From positions 136,001 through 200,000 of the forward strand of contig JAOPHQ010003990.1 of NCBI GenBank assembly GCA_030340625.1: 64,000 nt of DNA, in the 5' to 3' direction. The notes beneath the pieces are model-generated. The model made no database searches, was not told the DNA's origin, and saw only the letters and a program-made list of their open reading frames with translations. Made by a program: the position numbers and the translations under genes. This document shows, piece after piece, positions 47,628 to 59,767 of the stretch (its first letter is position 1; each line of letters starts with the position of its first letter). The DNA is from Merluccius polli (Eukaryota; Chordata; Actinopteri; Gadiformes; Merlucciidae).

Positions 47628-47787
47628 CGTTGGAGCAGCCCTTGAGGCGCGCCCCCCTGACCGGGGCTCGCTGCAGGTCTGCCTTGGCGCGAGCCTTCAG
47701 CCCCACGTTCTCCTTCTGCATGGCGTTGAGCGTGTCGCTCACCGAGTTCACCACCTTCACCATGTTGATCTGGCTGTCGGACAGAAG
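47628..47787 (-). CDS. fibcd1: fibcd1 exon: coiled-coil end and basic stalk
   Basis: The 160-nt exon encodes LLSDSQINMVKVVNSVSD, then TLNAMQKENVGLKARAKA, DLQRAPVRGARLKGCSN and the first base of Gly. The first part continues the heptad-like coiled coil. The second is the polycationic stretch that precedes the fibrinogen domain in FIBCD1. Human FIBCD1 has HLVNSVSDILDALQ and KADLQRAPARGTRPRGC at the same place. The acceptor is ctctccccgcag and the donor gtgagt, in phase 0 at the start and phase 1 at the end. The coil is thought to drive oligomerisation of the receptor outside the cell. A (GT)20 tract ends 13 nt upstream of the acceptor on the sense strand. Skipping this exon would break the frame. 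Confidence 0.94.
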
Positions 47788-47797
47788 CTGCGGGGAG

Positions 47798-47799
<2 letters not shown>

Positions 47800-47840
<41 letters not shown>
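47800..47840. repeat. (CA)n microsatellite at a fibcd1 acceptor
   Basis: 41 nt of uninterrupted CA on the plus strand, which is (GT)20 in the transcript. Confidence 0.98.
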
Positions 47841-47842
<2 letters not shown>

Positions 47843-48429
47843 ATATGAGAATCGTTGTGCGGCAGTAGACCCTGATGCACGCCACCTGAGTGGCTTTGCT
47901 GGGCTCCTCCCCCCACACACGGGACACAGGTAGGAGTCGGTATACACCAGCGTATTGGCGAGTTAGCAGGATGGTATACAAGGATGAGCAGGAGCTACAT
48001 GCCGACATGTCAGAGCTCCCTTCCTGACGCCGTGTCCTAACTGAATGCGACGTGAGCGAGCTTCAGAGACAAAATCAATTTCGATTGCATTGTTTTCTAT
48101 TGTAATGTGCTAACTGGCTGCGAGTGATGCAGTGCTGTGCCGATTTGACGCCCTGTTTTTATTTACTTCCTGTCCCTCGCGTTGAACACACGGTGTCACG
48201 GACGAAGAACGGCTGATTCAGTGAGTTGAAGTGGGGCGATATCTCGTGGTTTGGTTTACGTGACGTAACCAAAGTGCATATTTAACGGATTCGGTGTGGA
48301 CGGCGAGCGTCCCCGTGTGACGCGATAGTCGGACGCTCGCTCGCTGTAAGGACAGGGTGTGATCCTGTGTGCCTCGATTCCTCATGCACCACAGGTGTGC
48401 AGCCACACTCGGCCCCAGAGTCCAATCGG
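47841..48429. other. fibcd1 intron, no gene seen
   Basis: Somewhat GC-rich and CpG-containing near 48290-48345; nothing recognised. Confidence 0.4.
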
Positions 48430-48740
48430 CAGGGGTGTAACTACCCAGTGTCAGGGGGGTATGCAGCAACAATTTTGGCGCCCCCCATAAACATTATGTA
48501 ATATATTTTCCATATTAGTTTCCACATATTAATAATATTAAGAAATTAATCTGTCAGTCGCCCCTGCGGTTGTTGACGGGGTGGTGGGGGTGCGCGATTG
48601 TTGACCGGGGGGGGGGGGGTGCTGCGCGATTGTTGACGGAAAAAAAACATTATTTTTTTTTTAAACCATCGCTTTGGCGCCCCCCTGGTGCGGCGCCCCT
48701 ATGTGCCGCATACAGCGCATACCCACTTTTTGCGCCACTG
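48430..48740. mobile_element. hAT-type MITE, 311 bp
   Basis: Perfect 8-bp target duplications CCAATCGG lie at 48422-48429 and 48741-48748. The ends are CAGGGGTGTAACTAC and, as complement of the right end, CAGTGGCGCAAAAAG. The interior holds a poly-G run (48607-48620) and three copies of 'gattgttgac'. Confidence 0.9.
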
Positions 48741-49779
48741 CCAATCGGTCTGACTCGGGCCAGGTGAGGCTGTAAACCAGCTATCATATTATTTCGTTGA
48801 CTCCAGAATCTATGTGAGAAATTGTGTTCTATATATATACATTCATATTTTCATTGTTGTTGAGCTTTTATCCAAAGAGACTCACAAGTAAGGCTGAGAG
48901 ATATCGAAGCGTACGATCAAAATTGGGGTCACTTTGAGAAAGTAAACATTGCGCTACCAAGTTTCTGTAAAACAACAACTGCACAGAGATAACCTACACG
49001 ATTCAGAGCGCAAGGTTAGTTACTTCTCAACGATTCAGTGTACATCTCGACAAAGTGCACTTCCAAGAGTTACGTGCCAAATTTGTGAGATGTTCGCGGG
49101 TCACATTTATAAGTATTGTTTTTTTGTTGTGGGCTCTGTTTGAGAAACCAACAGGGAGTTTATACGTGTTGATTACATTGCACAGCACAGCTGAGAACCT
49201 CCATGGTATTACCACGCTTTTATTGTGAAATGGTAGGTAACGCAAGATGTGAAAGTCGGGTAGCGGTGATGCATTCCTAACCACAGGCACCTGAAAAGAA
49301 AGCTCATAATTGCAGCCATAGCAGCAACCCTGTGGCTATCACCCAAAATACACACATATTCACACGCGAACATATTTTTGCTTTACTTTGTTTTCCATCT
49401 TTTGTCTTTCTCTCTGTTTTGGTCCCTCCCTTTCTACTGCGGTATTTAATATGTTGTTATTAAGCAAACGCTTTAATCCAAATTGATTGCCAGTGATTGG
49501 TTCCTTTCTCACAAACAAATAGAAACGCTAAAGCAGCATGTACACCGATATCAGCCATAGACACTGGGATAGCAGTTCCGCTCCAGAGGATTTCATCACA
49601 AGTCTTTGCAGTGTGAGTCAGGTCTGTAAAGTGTGCGAGACAAACAGCCCAGCAGCCCAGCAGCCCAGCGCTGGCCTCAATAAGCATGCAACACACCTCC
49701 GAGACCCAGTGGGCACAACAGCAATCATATTATATAGGCACCGCGCCTTCCCCTAACAACTATAGACATACACACACAA
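48741..49779. other. fibcd1 intron, retroelement tail fragments
   Basis: 'gcttttatccaaagagactc' at 48867 and 'gcaaacgctttaatccaaat' at 49463 are diverged pieces of the SINE tail also seen at 10931. No exon seen. Confidence 0.4.
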
Positions 49780-49982
49780 ACAAACACACTCACACAGGTG
49801 TGTACACACACACACACACACACACACAGACACACACACACACATACACACACACCTTGGGATTGACCCATTTTGTACTGGACCTGTGGAGGATGCCGAA
49901 GAGAAAATTGAGGTTTAGGCTTCTGTCAAAAATTAATTTTCTCGGACGGCATTTTTAAATTGATATAAGCATCCATGTTTAT

Positions 49983-50033
<51 letters not shown>

Positions 50034-50310
50034 TGTACGTGTATGCATTTACATTCTGAGATTGTGCAACCTACAATTTCACGAACAATCATCTTAAATG
50101 AAAAAAAAAAAAAAAAGTCTGGGGCTTCCTCGGTGTGTCACCATATAAATCAGAAGGATGTAGCGTAGGGCTGTTGTGTAGGGGCTGCTAATAGAACACA
50201 CAGTCAGTGACACACACACACACACACACACACAATTGTCACACCCAAACCGCAGCTATGCATACACCGCCCCCCCCCCACACACACACACACACCGCAG
50301 TACCTCTCCC
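49780..50310. repeat. cluster of CA, GT and poly-C/poly-A tracts
   Basis: CA at 49805-49855, GT at 49986-50031, poly-A at 50100-50116, CA at 50214-50234, and a C run with CA at 50270-50296. Confidence 0.9.
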
Positions 50311-50440
50311 CAAAAAGTCGTGAGGGAATCAATCTAAGGGGGTACAAGTACAGAGACAACTAAATCTAGTTTGACGTCTAACCAGAAGTGCAAAAAAGCA
50401 TTAAGGTAAGCAAAAGCGGTGAGAGTATGTATGTATAGTG

Positions 50441-50485
<45 letters not shown>

Positions 50486-51214
50486 TGAATAAAATATATG
50501 CAGTAAGACGTACAAGTAATGCTAGTAGTAGATGTGATATACAAAATAAGGTATGAGGTATGATATGAATACGGTTAATACACTGTGGACAAGATATGTA
50601 CGGTGAATACACTAAAGGTTGATAGTAGATGAGGAAGATGGAGATGGCCAGGGGTAAGTCATGAGGTCTGGATTTATGGATCAAGGATATCCTGATTCAT
50701 CATAAATATATAATCCAAATTAACTTTCCTTTTACTAGTAAATGTGTTTCTGATAACCAGCAGTTTAGAACTTCCAAACCAAAGCGGTCGTAGTCGCTGT
50801 CACGCAAAGTTACCACCTCAGACTTATCTTGAGCCAGGAAAAACCCTGCCAACCTCCCGAACCTATGGAAGGCAATTAGTAGGGCCGGTTCAAACCAATC
50901 ACAGCCCTTCACACTTTTGCCCTCTCTAGGCTACCGCAGTAAGGCGAGCGGAGAGTGGGGACTGGAGTGTGTTGTTCAAAGGCAAAACATAGCATTCGAT
51001 AGCTTGGACGTTGTTGTGTCTGATACTGGGGAGCAAAAGCACTTGCAGAAAAATGGGTGGAATTGCGTGTACATAAGACGGTAGCAGAGAACATGTATTG
51101 TAATGTACTGTATATCGGAGATAATATATCTATATCTATAATATATCTCTAGTACCGTCTGAGAGACTACACTGAAGACACAATCCTAAATACAGCACTG
51201 AGTATCAACAAACG
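50311..51214. other. fibcd1 intron; (TA)n at 50441-50482
   Basis: No exon or known element recognised. A short TA-rich inverted word pair lies at 51117-51150. Confidence 0.4.
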
Positions 51215-51344
51215 AATCATCATTACCATCATAATCATTATTATCATCGACATTGTCAACCACTTCAACAGGCCATTATCACCAGCACCACTGTCATCAC
51301 CACACACACATTAACATGACCTTCTCCTTATCACAAATAGTGTG

Positions 51345-51386
<42 letters not shown>

Positions 51387-51415
51387 ATATAATTGATGCC
51401 TCTTCCTCCTCAACC

Positions 51416-51462
<47 letters not shown>

Positions 51463-51500
51463 CCTTCACGAACATCATCATCCTCACGAACATCATAATT

Positions 51501-51544
<44 letters not shown>

Positions 51545-51730
51545 TATCACCTTCTTGACAATAATCCTACCTGTCACTTATCACCACCATTCTCACCATC
51601 ATCCATTTTCACCCCCCCCCCCCCCGCCCCCCCACCATTATCCTCCTGGCCACCATCTATGGCAACGGCCAGCGACCTCATCACAACCACCGTAATAACT
51701 CTCATCATCACCATCACTGCCATCATCATC
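51215..51730. repeat. (CAT)n trinucleotide array
   Basis: Long ATC/CAT runs at 51347-51384, 51421-51461 and 51499-51544 within a CAT-rich background, plus a C-rich block at 51612-51633. Apparent poly-Ile, Ser or His frames are artefacts. Confidence 0.95.
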
Positions 51731-52170
51731 AACATTAGACCATACGTTTTTATTTAATGACCATGTCTCCACTGACTAGTAGAAATCATTATCTTCTCTG
51801 TGTGTGCGTGTGCGTGTGCGCGGAAATACATTATACCGTTTTGTAGTTGCGACCCGACGACGCTTCCTTTTTTTTTTTACAAAATCCACCACGGAAAAGA
51901 GTCGGACAGAAATCGCCAACGGCCGGCATCTCGACAATCAAGGCAGTGATCGTTGCGCAACGTGTGTCGAGTTCAAGTCCAAATCTTTATTGTCCCGCCG
52001 CGAGGGCCACTTTACGTAGTATGCAGCCAGGGGTTTTATGATAAACTCACCGGTAACACAAATGACCACACCAAAGACACACAACATCTGCGGCCAACCG
52101 TATAAGAACAACGATAAGACCGTGTGTGCGTGTGCGTGCGCGTGTGTGCGTCTCTCTCTCTCCTTCTCAC
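51731..52170. other. fibcd1 intron next to the anchor exon
   Basis: Begins at the donor of the anchor exon (plus-strand 52170). It contains a GT/CG-rich tract at 52122-52151, 20 nt from that donor. No other content recognised. Confidence 0.45.
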
Positions 52171-52650
52171 CTGTATGAGACGCCCCTGCTCCGTCTGCAG
52201 TGTGTTCAGGTCCTGGCCCAGGCTCCCCTGGCCCCGCCGCAGGGACTCGTAGTCCATCTTCAGCTGCCCGGCGTGCGCCGACAGCTTGGCCACCTCCTCG
52301 GCCAGGCTGACCAGCAGCGCCCGGTCCTGGCCCTTCACCGACTTCAGGTCCGAGTCGTGGTCCGTCAGCGAGTGCAGCAGGGACGTCTGCACGCCCTCCA
52401 GCCGCAGGAAGTTGCCGTTGTAGTCGGGGCAGTTGGGGTCGATGAAGATCTTGATGCGCGAGCCGTCCCCCCGCTCCACGGTGACCAGGGCGTTGGCCTC
52501 GTCCTGGTTGGTGGAGATGTGCGGCGGCCCGTCGGAGATGGGCGGGGCCTGGTAGTGGTTCATGAAGAGGATGGTGCCGGTGACCGTGACGGCCAGCAGG
52601 ACGGCCACGAAGAGCAGGATGGTGCACAGGAGGTAGCTGCAGCTCATCCT
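52171..52650 (-). CDS. fibcd1: fibcd1 exon: transmembrane anchor and coiled coil
   Basis: The 480-nt exon encodes exactly 160 codons, starting RMSCSYLLCTILL. A hydrophobic segment of about 24 residues (LLCTILLFVAVLLAVTVTG followed by TILFM) is the type II membrane anchor. It is followed by an extracellular part with TNQDEANALVTVERGDGS and IDPNCPDYNGNFLRLEGVQ, then a long leucine-rich coil ending LNTLQTEQGRLIQ. Human FIBCD1 has CGYVLCTVLLALAVLLAV, ALVTVERADSS and ALQSEQGRLIQ at matching places. The acceptor is ccctacag and the donor gtgaga, phase 0 at both ends. The ATG at 52647 is internal in the full protein, but it could start a form lacking most of the cytoplasmic tail. The pyrimidine tract upstream is a (TTC)n microsatellite. 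Confidence 0.97.
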
Positions 52651-52660
52651 CTGTAGGGAG

Positions 52661-52706
52661 GGGCGATAGAAGAAGAAGAAGAAGAAGAAGAAGAAGAAGA
52701 AGAAGA
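52661..52706. repeat. (GAA)n microsatellite supplying an intronic pyrimidine tract
   Basis: About 15 GAA units on the plus strand, which are TTC units 10-55 nt upstream of the anchor-exon acceptor in the transcript. Confidence 0.95.
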
Positions 52707-54334
52707 GTTAAGGAATAAGCCACAAGAGGCCATGCTTTACAGTGATTTTATAACAGCTGGGGGGGTTACTCCAGACTACCTAGTAAGATAAGGAGGGAGG
52801 AAGGAGGGAGGAATCAGGACTTAAATACAGCATTTGAATATTTCAGAAGTAGAATAAACACCTTTACCTATCTGTTAGTCATTGTGAAATAAGGTGCTCT
52901 CTAAAAAAGGTACACTCCAACAGCAGTTGGAGAACATTGCTGATATTATATAATAGATATCCGTGAGTGTGTTACCTATACTTATAGGTATTTGGTATAT
53001 GTTTTTGGCAAGGCTCTGTGATAAATGGGCCTGCTGCTCTCCTGCTAAAGCATTAACGAATGAGCGTAAGGCCGACATGCCATATATTCTACTTTTAAAC
53101 AACAAAAAAACAAAACCACTAGCGAGCGATACGTCCACTGCAACAACCACAACAACAGCGGCGGTTTACGACCTATTAAACACTGAGCACACTTCTGCAA
53201 AATAAAAGCCTCCATTCTAACTGTTTGTTTTGTGTCATTAACTTTGCGCTGTTAAAAAAAGAAAAAAAAAAGAAAAAGCAAGGCTTTCATGCCTATATAA
53301 TTCACCGCCTTATTGTCACTCCGGACAGGAGAAACAAAATGCTTAGCCACACCTTTTTTGGTCTCCACACGAAAGCGCCGGCTCGCCGCTGTTTTTAATC
53401 TTTTCTTTTTCACAACGGATGATGTAAGCTTGCCGAGAATGTACGACCGAACCGGTTATGTGCTTACCAGAAAAAAACTAAACAACCTTTTTTCTTCGGT
53501 TTCCTACTGTTGGATGTCAGCGCGGCGCCAGTTGTTTACGCCTGTTTCCTCGGGTAATCATTCATTATGTGCAAGGCCGTGTTAGAGGGAATGTGATTAA
53601 TATGTAAATTGTCCCAGGTACGGGAGAAGTGAATCACTCTAATTGATAGCTAATGGTCTGGTTTATGGTTCAGAGTTTTATGGCTGCTTTTATTTCTCGG
53701 TGAAGTATGTTTTGGTTGTTCCAGGAAGCCTAACGTATCCCCCGTGGCTACTTATGTCTGGACATGCAGAGTATATCGGCCTACATCAGGAATAAGGCTG
53801 CTTGAGGTTTGTCTCTGATGTCGTTTATTATTACGCTCTTTAGAAGTGAAATGTCCCCGCTTATTGGCTATATCTCCGGCTTACTAAAATACTATTCAAG
53901 GCATCTCCATCTAAGTGTCAGTGTGTGATGACCTTCTGAAATGAACAATGTTGACATTTTCTCTCTCGTCTGAAAATGTGAGGCGGGCAAAATGAAACGC
54001 TGGGTTGGGCGTGTGAGGTTGGCAGCGGGGCCGACTGAAACGCGACGTTAACCCTGTCCGCCGTGCGAACGCAAATGATACAATCCAAACTAATATTTAG
54101 CCATGAATCTTCTGCTGTTTATTTTCCTCTTTGGACACCTTCGCTAGGATGGACTGGTCGACTGGTTTGTTTTGTTTGATTACGTTTGAATCGGCGGTGT
54201 CGGACGACCTTGTTGCTTCATGTGGATATGTGCATACTGACGTAGACATGTAAGGCCTACAGTCCAAAAACGATAGTTATGCTATTATAACTCTAGTTCT
54301 ATGACTGTACGCGTAGCCGTCTAGGCTATGAGGA
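52707..54334. other. fibcd1 intron; repeat fragment at 52712-52790
   Basis: 'gaataagccacaagaggcca' and 'tttacagtgattttataaca' match, with changes, 'gcaataagccccacgaggac' and 'tttacagtgattttaaaacc' at 59083-59120. Both are copies of one unclassified fish repeat. No exon seen in the rest. Confidence 0.5.
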
Positions 54335-54450
54335 AAAATGATTGGAATAGCTTTGGATATTACTATATAAAGTAGTTTGTTGCCATCACCTAAACAAACA
54401 TCTCGGAGCTATCCTGCGTTTGCTCCGGGTTAGGCTCACAGCATGAGTAC
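54335..54450 (+). repeat. dispersed repeat, copy 1
   Basis: 'atagctttggatattactat', 'ataaagtagt', 'acatctcggagct' and 'cacagcatgagt' recur in the same order at 58366-58450. Family not identified. Confidence 0.65.
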
Positions 54451-57181
54451 TCGCGTGCACTGAACATTCAACAATGTACCAATCAACACGCAAAGCGGCG
54501 AATAAAGACAATATGTGAGTGAAAATGAAGATGTTTCCAAAGAAATCATGAATTATGAAAAGAGGCGATGATGAGTAGCAAGGCCGCTCCTCCTACGTCT
54601 GCACTCAACGAAGGAACAGTGACACAAAATGACCGGTTGCTTTCATTGCTGAAGGAAAAAGGGAGGACAAGTGCCCCTCGACACGGCCTTATATACACGG
54701 TTGCCGTGGGATATGTGGGCGGGGCCCACCTTGATTGGTACATTGTGGAGTTTTCAGTGCATTTCAGTACGCGCACGGGACAAGACCATAAGGCGAACAT
54801 ATTGAGTTTTATTTCTTCCATTATAATAAATAGAGGCTCCTTTTGCCATTGCGATTTTTGCTAAATTTACTGTTAATCTTTTATGATAGATTAGCATATG
54901 ATATTAGCATACTCAATAACCATTCGATTACTGGACAGTACTTTGACAATACAACTTCTGGGTGCCTGTTGAAGGTCCATAAGATAGGCCTTCATCTTCA
55001 TTTAAACCAAATGACCATCGTCTGATTGAACATTAGATGATGGCCCAAACTAAATTGCCTGTTCATGTTCCGCGTCAATCATCTCAACGCAAAGCCGCTC
55101 AAGCAGTTTGATCGCCTTAAAAGCCCTGAAACAACGACGACCGAGAACGTGTCTCCCTCCAGGGTCTCCACAAATGTGAGAAATGTCTTGAAACGCATCC
55201 GGCGGAGAGAGAGGGACAAGCCGAGCCCTGGGAGTGAGTGGCTTTAGCAGTGTGTGGCGGTGCCGTGATGACACAGGCGCGTCTCTGGCATAACACAGAG
55301 ACCGCTGTGTCCTGGGGAATCAATTAAAACAACATTATGGATTGCTTTTTATAAGAGCTTCCAACAAGGATGGAGGTGTTCAAATAACAGGTCGGAGAGT
55401 AGAAGAGAGATAAAGGGGTTTAGGTTTAGGTGAATAAAGACGATGGGATTTTTCTCATCGTTATTATATAATTCCTTCTGGTGAAATGTACATATATATA
55501 CAATGGTGATAGCAATTAGGTACGGCCTATAAAACATGGCAGATACGATAATACTATAATAATCGATCACCAAGGAGACATTCTGGGCATCGGGACGTTG
55601 ACGTCATATATCTGGTAATTCATCCTTGATGGCGATTTATGTTGCGGTATAACCTTTGGCTTATCGATGTTTCGTTTTTTTTGCCGGCCAGCAGCAGCAG
55701 CCCTTTTGGTGGTGAACGGAAAAATCATTTTTAAAATGAGAGGGCAAGGAAATAATAAAGGGAGGCCAGAGCATGTATTAAACGCAGCCAGGTATGATGA
55801 TGTATCCTTCCTCAAGCACACACACACACACACACACAATGCTGGACAGACGCAAAATGCATGTTTGGTTAGGGAACAATCAGTGACATTTCTTTTAACT
55901 CGGTAATTGCTTTTTCATTTTTATCAAGCAGATGCAGAGTAGAAAACGTCCCCCAGGGGAGGAAATATGACACATGACACATTGTCTCTCTCCATTAAAA
56001 CCCAATATGTGAATACCAAGAACACACTTGCACTGCACTTGCATGGGTGAGCGTGTGTTGTCAGAGTATGTGTTTATTCAATGTGCATTGTTTGTGTATA
56101 ATATAATGGCTTGGCACTATGTTGGCAAGTTTGGTTTTTAACCCCAGATGCTATAAGAACAGTGAATAGTGTAAAAGGCATATGGTTGTCAAATGAAACA
56201 CACAGACTTGACAATGCACTCGCACACTTTGCATATCATGATGTAAGCCTCGCCTGAGTGAGCCTTTTTGACTTGACGTTTTCATCGTCTTAAATGTGCA
56301 TGGTTGATATCATAATGTCCCTTTTAGGTGACAGTACAGCTACTTGCCTTTAGGGACAAATACAAGTAATTAGATTCAAATTGAATTGTGCATTCACCTG
56401 AGTACCCAGAGCCAGGATAGCAGTAATGAGTACCTTAACATAATGGGGTCATGTACGATGACACCGCAATACAGACCAACAGGTGACATGGAGAGGCCTA
56501 GCTGGGGTTGAGTGAACTCGTTCCTCGACATTGAAATATAAAAAAAAATGAAAATGCGAGGTCAGTCCAGGTTATGGTATAGCTTGACTGACAGACAGGA
56601 GCAGGCTAGCATATTTTCGGGGGTCAAGGTTGAACCTGGATGAGAACCATGCAGGGCTTCAGGAAGCCATCATCTATCGCACCCAGAAAATGGGATCGAT
56701 CACATCATTTTATGTTTCAGTGATATCGGTTGAAGCCTAGCTGGTTCGTTTGCACTTCGTCAGCATGAAAAGATAGCTGAAGCCGTCTAGCGTTAGCCAG
56801 ACAGTTTTTGGATTGGTGTGCTGAAAAAAATAAAAATAAAATAACATCCATTTAATTTTTGAGGAAAGGTGAAGCTGTAGTTTACTACACAGCCTAGTGA
56901 CATATGGCGAACCTGCGTCAATGTGCATCAGTACAAAACAATCTTAATAAAGTAATAATATCAATCTTAATCTTGGTTTAATCTCAGGCGAGTTGGACGC
57001 CATGCCGAAACCCAAAAAGCTGCGGTACCGTTAGACCCCGCGGCCGACAGAGGGACAAGCCATTACGTCGTCGTTCAGAAGTCACATCTGCTTGAATAGC
57101 CTACTTTTGGGCACTGGTTAGCACACTTTCATGAAGTGTGTATAAAGAAATCGCCTATTGCATCAATTTAGACACGTCACC
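54451..57181. other. fibcd1 intron, no gene seen
   Basis: A plus-strand frame at 54568-54864 and a minus-strand one at 54821-54546 have no known domain and may be transposon-derived. A CA run lies at 55817-55838. Confidence 0.4.
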
Positions 57182-57185
57182 TTAA

Positions 57186-58308
57186 AGGAGCTATATGTAA
57201 GAAATGTACTCAAAGTAATCATAAAATGACCCTAATATGTCAATAGACATTGAGGAATCATGTTAATTTCAAGTATTTATGTCAGACATAATAGTAGTCC
57301 AGCCAGAATATTTAATTTCAAACGCAATATTTCTGTGCCAGGAAAACTGTTTTGTTTACATTTTGTGTTTTGGTCTGTTGCGCCACCTTCTGCCTAGCGT
57401 CCAATCGCGAAGTCAGTAGCCTACTGTATCGTGATCCGGGTTGCCAGATAGGCTGAGCTGCAGCCATTTACTGTATAAGGAAGGCTGCAGCTACAAATGT
57501 TCCGGGTCAGAAATGTCTGACGTTACTAAATGCATTCGTGAACATGTTTACATTGCACTATTAGCCTACCAAATATATTTTAGTTGGGTAATGAAAATGG
57601 TCCATGTTTCCACTGGAGTGAGCTATTGCAGTATATCTTTAGAATTATATTTGGCTTATCGCCATTATTCAGTTTTTGCTAGAAAAACATGTTTGAAGCG
57701 AATCATTGCGTCGTTGCCTCATGGGCGTTTTCACGAAGTCAGTATCGTTTGCTCAATGACTGTATGTAAGGATTTCACACCATTGAGGGCCATTTACTGC
57801 ACACCGACTGCAGTGTGGATGATAATAAAACAGCGGTCAGAGCTGGCGTGTGTGTCCGACAGGGCTGCTCTATTCGGACACATTACTATGAAGCCCCGGT
57901 GACGGTGTGGGAGTGTGGATGATAATAAAACAGCGGCAATAGCCTGCGTGTGTGTCCGACAGGGCTGCTCTATTCGGACACATTACTATGAAGCCCCGGT
58001 GACGGTGATGCAGTTGGTCAATATTATCAGGGATCTATGCAAGGCAAGTGTATTCATATAGCACACTTCATACACAGAGGCAATTCTATGTTCTTTACCT
58101 AAATAAAAGTAAAGAACAGTATGTAAAACACTTGTCATGGTTGCTCCTTCTAGTAGACGCAGTGTTGTGTTGAGTAATCCGGGAACGGGGAATCTGGCAA
58201 CCGCTACTCTGGGGGGGAGGGGGAGGGAGTACCACACTGTACAGTATTTACAACGTGGTTGCAATAACAGTTTTGGCCAGAGAGGACGCAATCCTACATA
58301 TAGTTCCT
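57186..58308. mobile_element. TTAA-flanked DNA element, 1,123 bp
   Basis: TTAA at 57182-57185 and 58309-58312 flank ends AGGAGCTATATGTAAG and, as complement of the right end, AGGAACTATATGTAGG (14 of 16 identical). An open frame at 57441-57902 (153 codons) runs through the interior without a recognisable transposase motif, so the element looks non-autonomous. Its right part carries a 100-bp tandem duplication. Confidence 0.8.
57812..58007. repeat. 100-bp tandem duplication
   Basis: 57812-57907 is repeated at 57912-58007 with few differences, for example 'gcggtcagagctggcgtgtg' versus 'gcggcaatagcctgcgtgtg'. The unit ends 'agccccggtgacggtg' both times. Confidence 0.95.
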
Positions 58309-58359
58309 TTAAGTTGAATGTTAAGGTAAAAATACTAACAAGGGGGAAAAACGCTTGAG

Positions 58360-58455
58360 ATACGATAGCTTTGGATATAACCATATAAAGTAGTGAAACC
58401 AACATCTCGGAGCTGCCCTGCTAGGGAGGCCTACCAGGTCTGCAGCATGAGTCGC
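58360..58455 (+). repeat. dispersed repeat, copy 2
   Basis: Second copy of the sequence at 54335-54450, beginning 'acgatagctttggatataac'. It lies just outside the TTAA element. Confidence 0.65.
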
Positions 58456-59767
58456 CATGGTAACGGAACTGAGCATAAGCTTGGCATCTGAAACCGAACG
58501 TTGTGCCTTTCCCTGAACTCCGACCCAACATGTCCGGCTCACCTGGAAACATATATAACAATGCAGCCCAGACAAGGAAGCGATGTCCCACGAGAGGGGG
58601 TGCTTTACCGTCATGGGCTAGCGCTATCTCCTACGTAATGAAACCCTAGTTTACTACTCCAGCAAGTAGGCCGACCTAAAGTTAGCAACGACCTAGCGAC
58701 ACAGAAGCTGTCTAGCCCCTGTTGCGTCGGTCAGCCAACTGGAGCTATAATGCTTTCTACAGATCATGGGATTTGCCAAACTGCAAGCATATAAACGCAA
58801 AACTGCCTTGCAAGCACAATCCTGTTGTAACTTAGATATCTGCTGAAAATGGACATATTTAGCTGTTTCGCTCTATCTCTACTCCCATAGTGGCAGTTAC
58901 AATGTTGCCATGAAAATAGCGCTAATCAATGGCGGAGTGATTTAGACGTGATGCTGATTTGAGCCCGGCCTAAATGTCGAGTTGACCAATCAGATTGCTT
59001 GGTCGGAACTACCTGTTGTGTGATAATATTCAGAATCGCAATGAAAGTGGAGATGGTCAGTACAAAATGAAGCAATAAGCCCCACGAGGACGTGGTTTAC
59101 AGTGATTTTAAAACCTCGCGGGGCTTTTTGTAACACTACCTGGCAAGGTTTCATAAAATAAACACACAGCAACATAAAATGCGATAATTTATTCAAAACA
59201 AATCATTCTACTGCCAAGCAATATAGTTCCTCAAGACACAGCAAAATGGTACCAAGCAACGCAGGCTAGCATACAGGCTTCAGCGTACAGATGCGTTAAT
59301 ACTAAAAATGAATTGTTATGCGGTCACAGGTGTGTGTTTATAGAGTATTTTACAACGGCTTTGAGCCAATCAGAATCAAGGACCGGAGCTATTTGTTTTA
59401 TAATAATGCAGCTCTTATGTATTTTTTAAAATGGTCCCCTAACCCCAAAAACAAAAACATGTTTATGTGTCATCCATAATTGTCACGTCACATCTCTCAC
59501 GTCTCTATTTTCTATACCCGCCTCCATTTATGTGTCACATATAAATGCAGCCATCAAGAGAGAGAGAGCACAAAGATAATACGATAGGTGGGGGTTGAAG
59601 AAGGACATTAGGCCCACACAGGAGCGGCTGCTGCTGCTGCTGCTGAACACAAGTAAATGAAGTGCTCACTCACAATATGGGATCTCACTCTTGGGTTAAT
59701 AATTTGGTTTTTACTTTCCTCTCTTTCCTCAGCCCGCCGCTATCTGGGACAACGGTGACAACCGCCC
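58456..59767. other. fibcd1 intron; repeat fragment at 59083-59155
   Basis: The fragment pairs with 52712-52790. Around 59110 it can fold locally ('ccccacgaggacgtgg', 'cctcgcgggg'). 'gagccaatcagaatcaagga' near 59364 is another common fish repeat word. A (GCT) run lies at 59626-59645. No exon seen. Confidence 0.45.

Noticed and set aside
52126..52656. 176-codon plus-strand frame
   Set aside because: Antisense shadow of the fibcd1 anchor exon.
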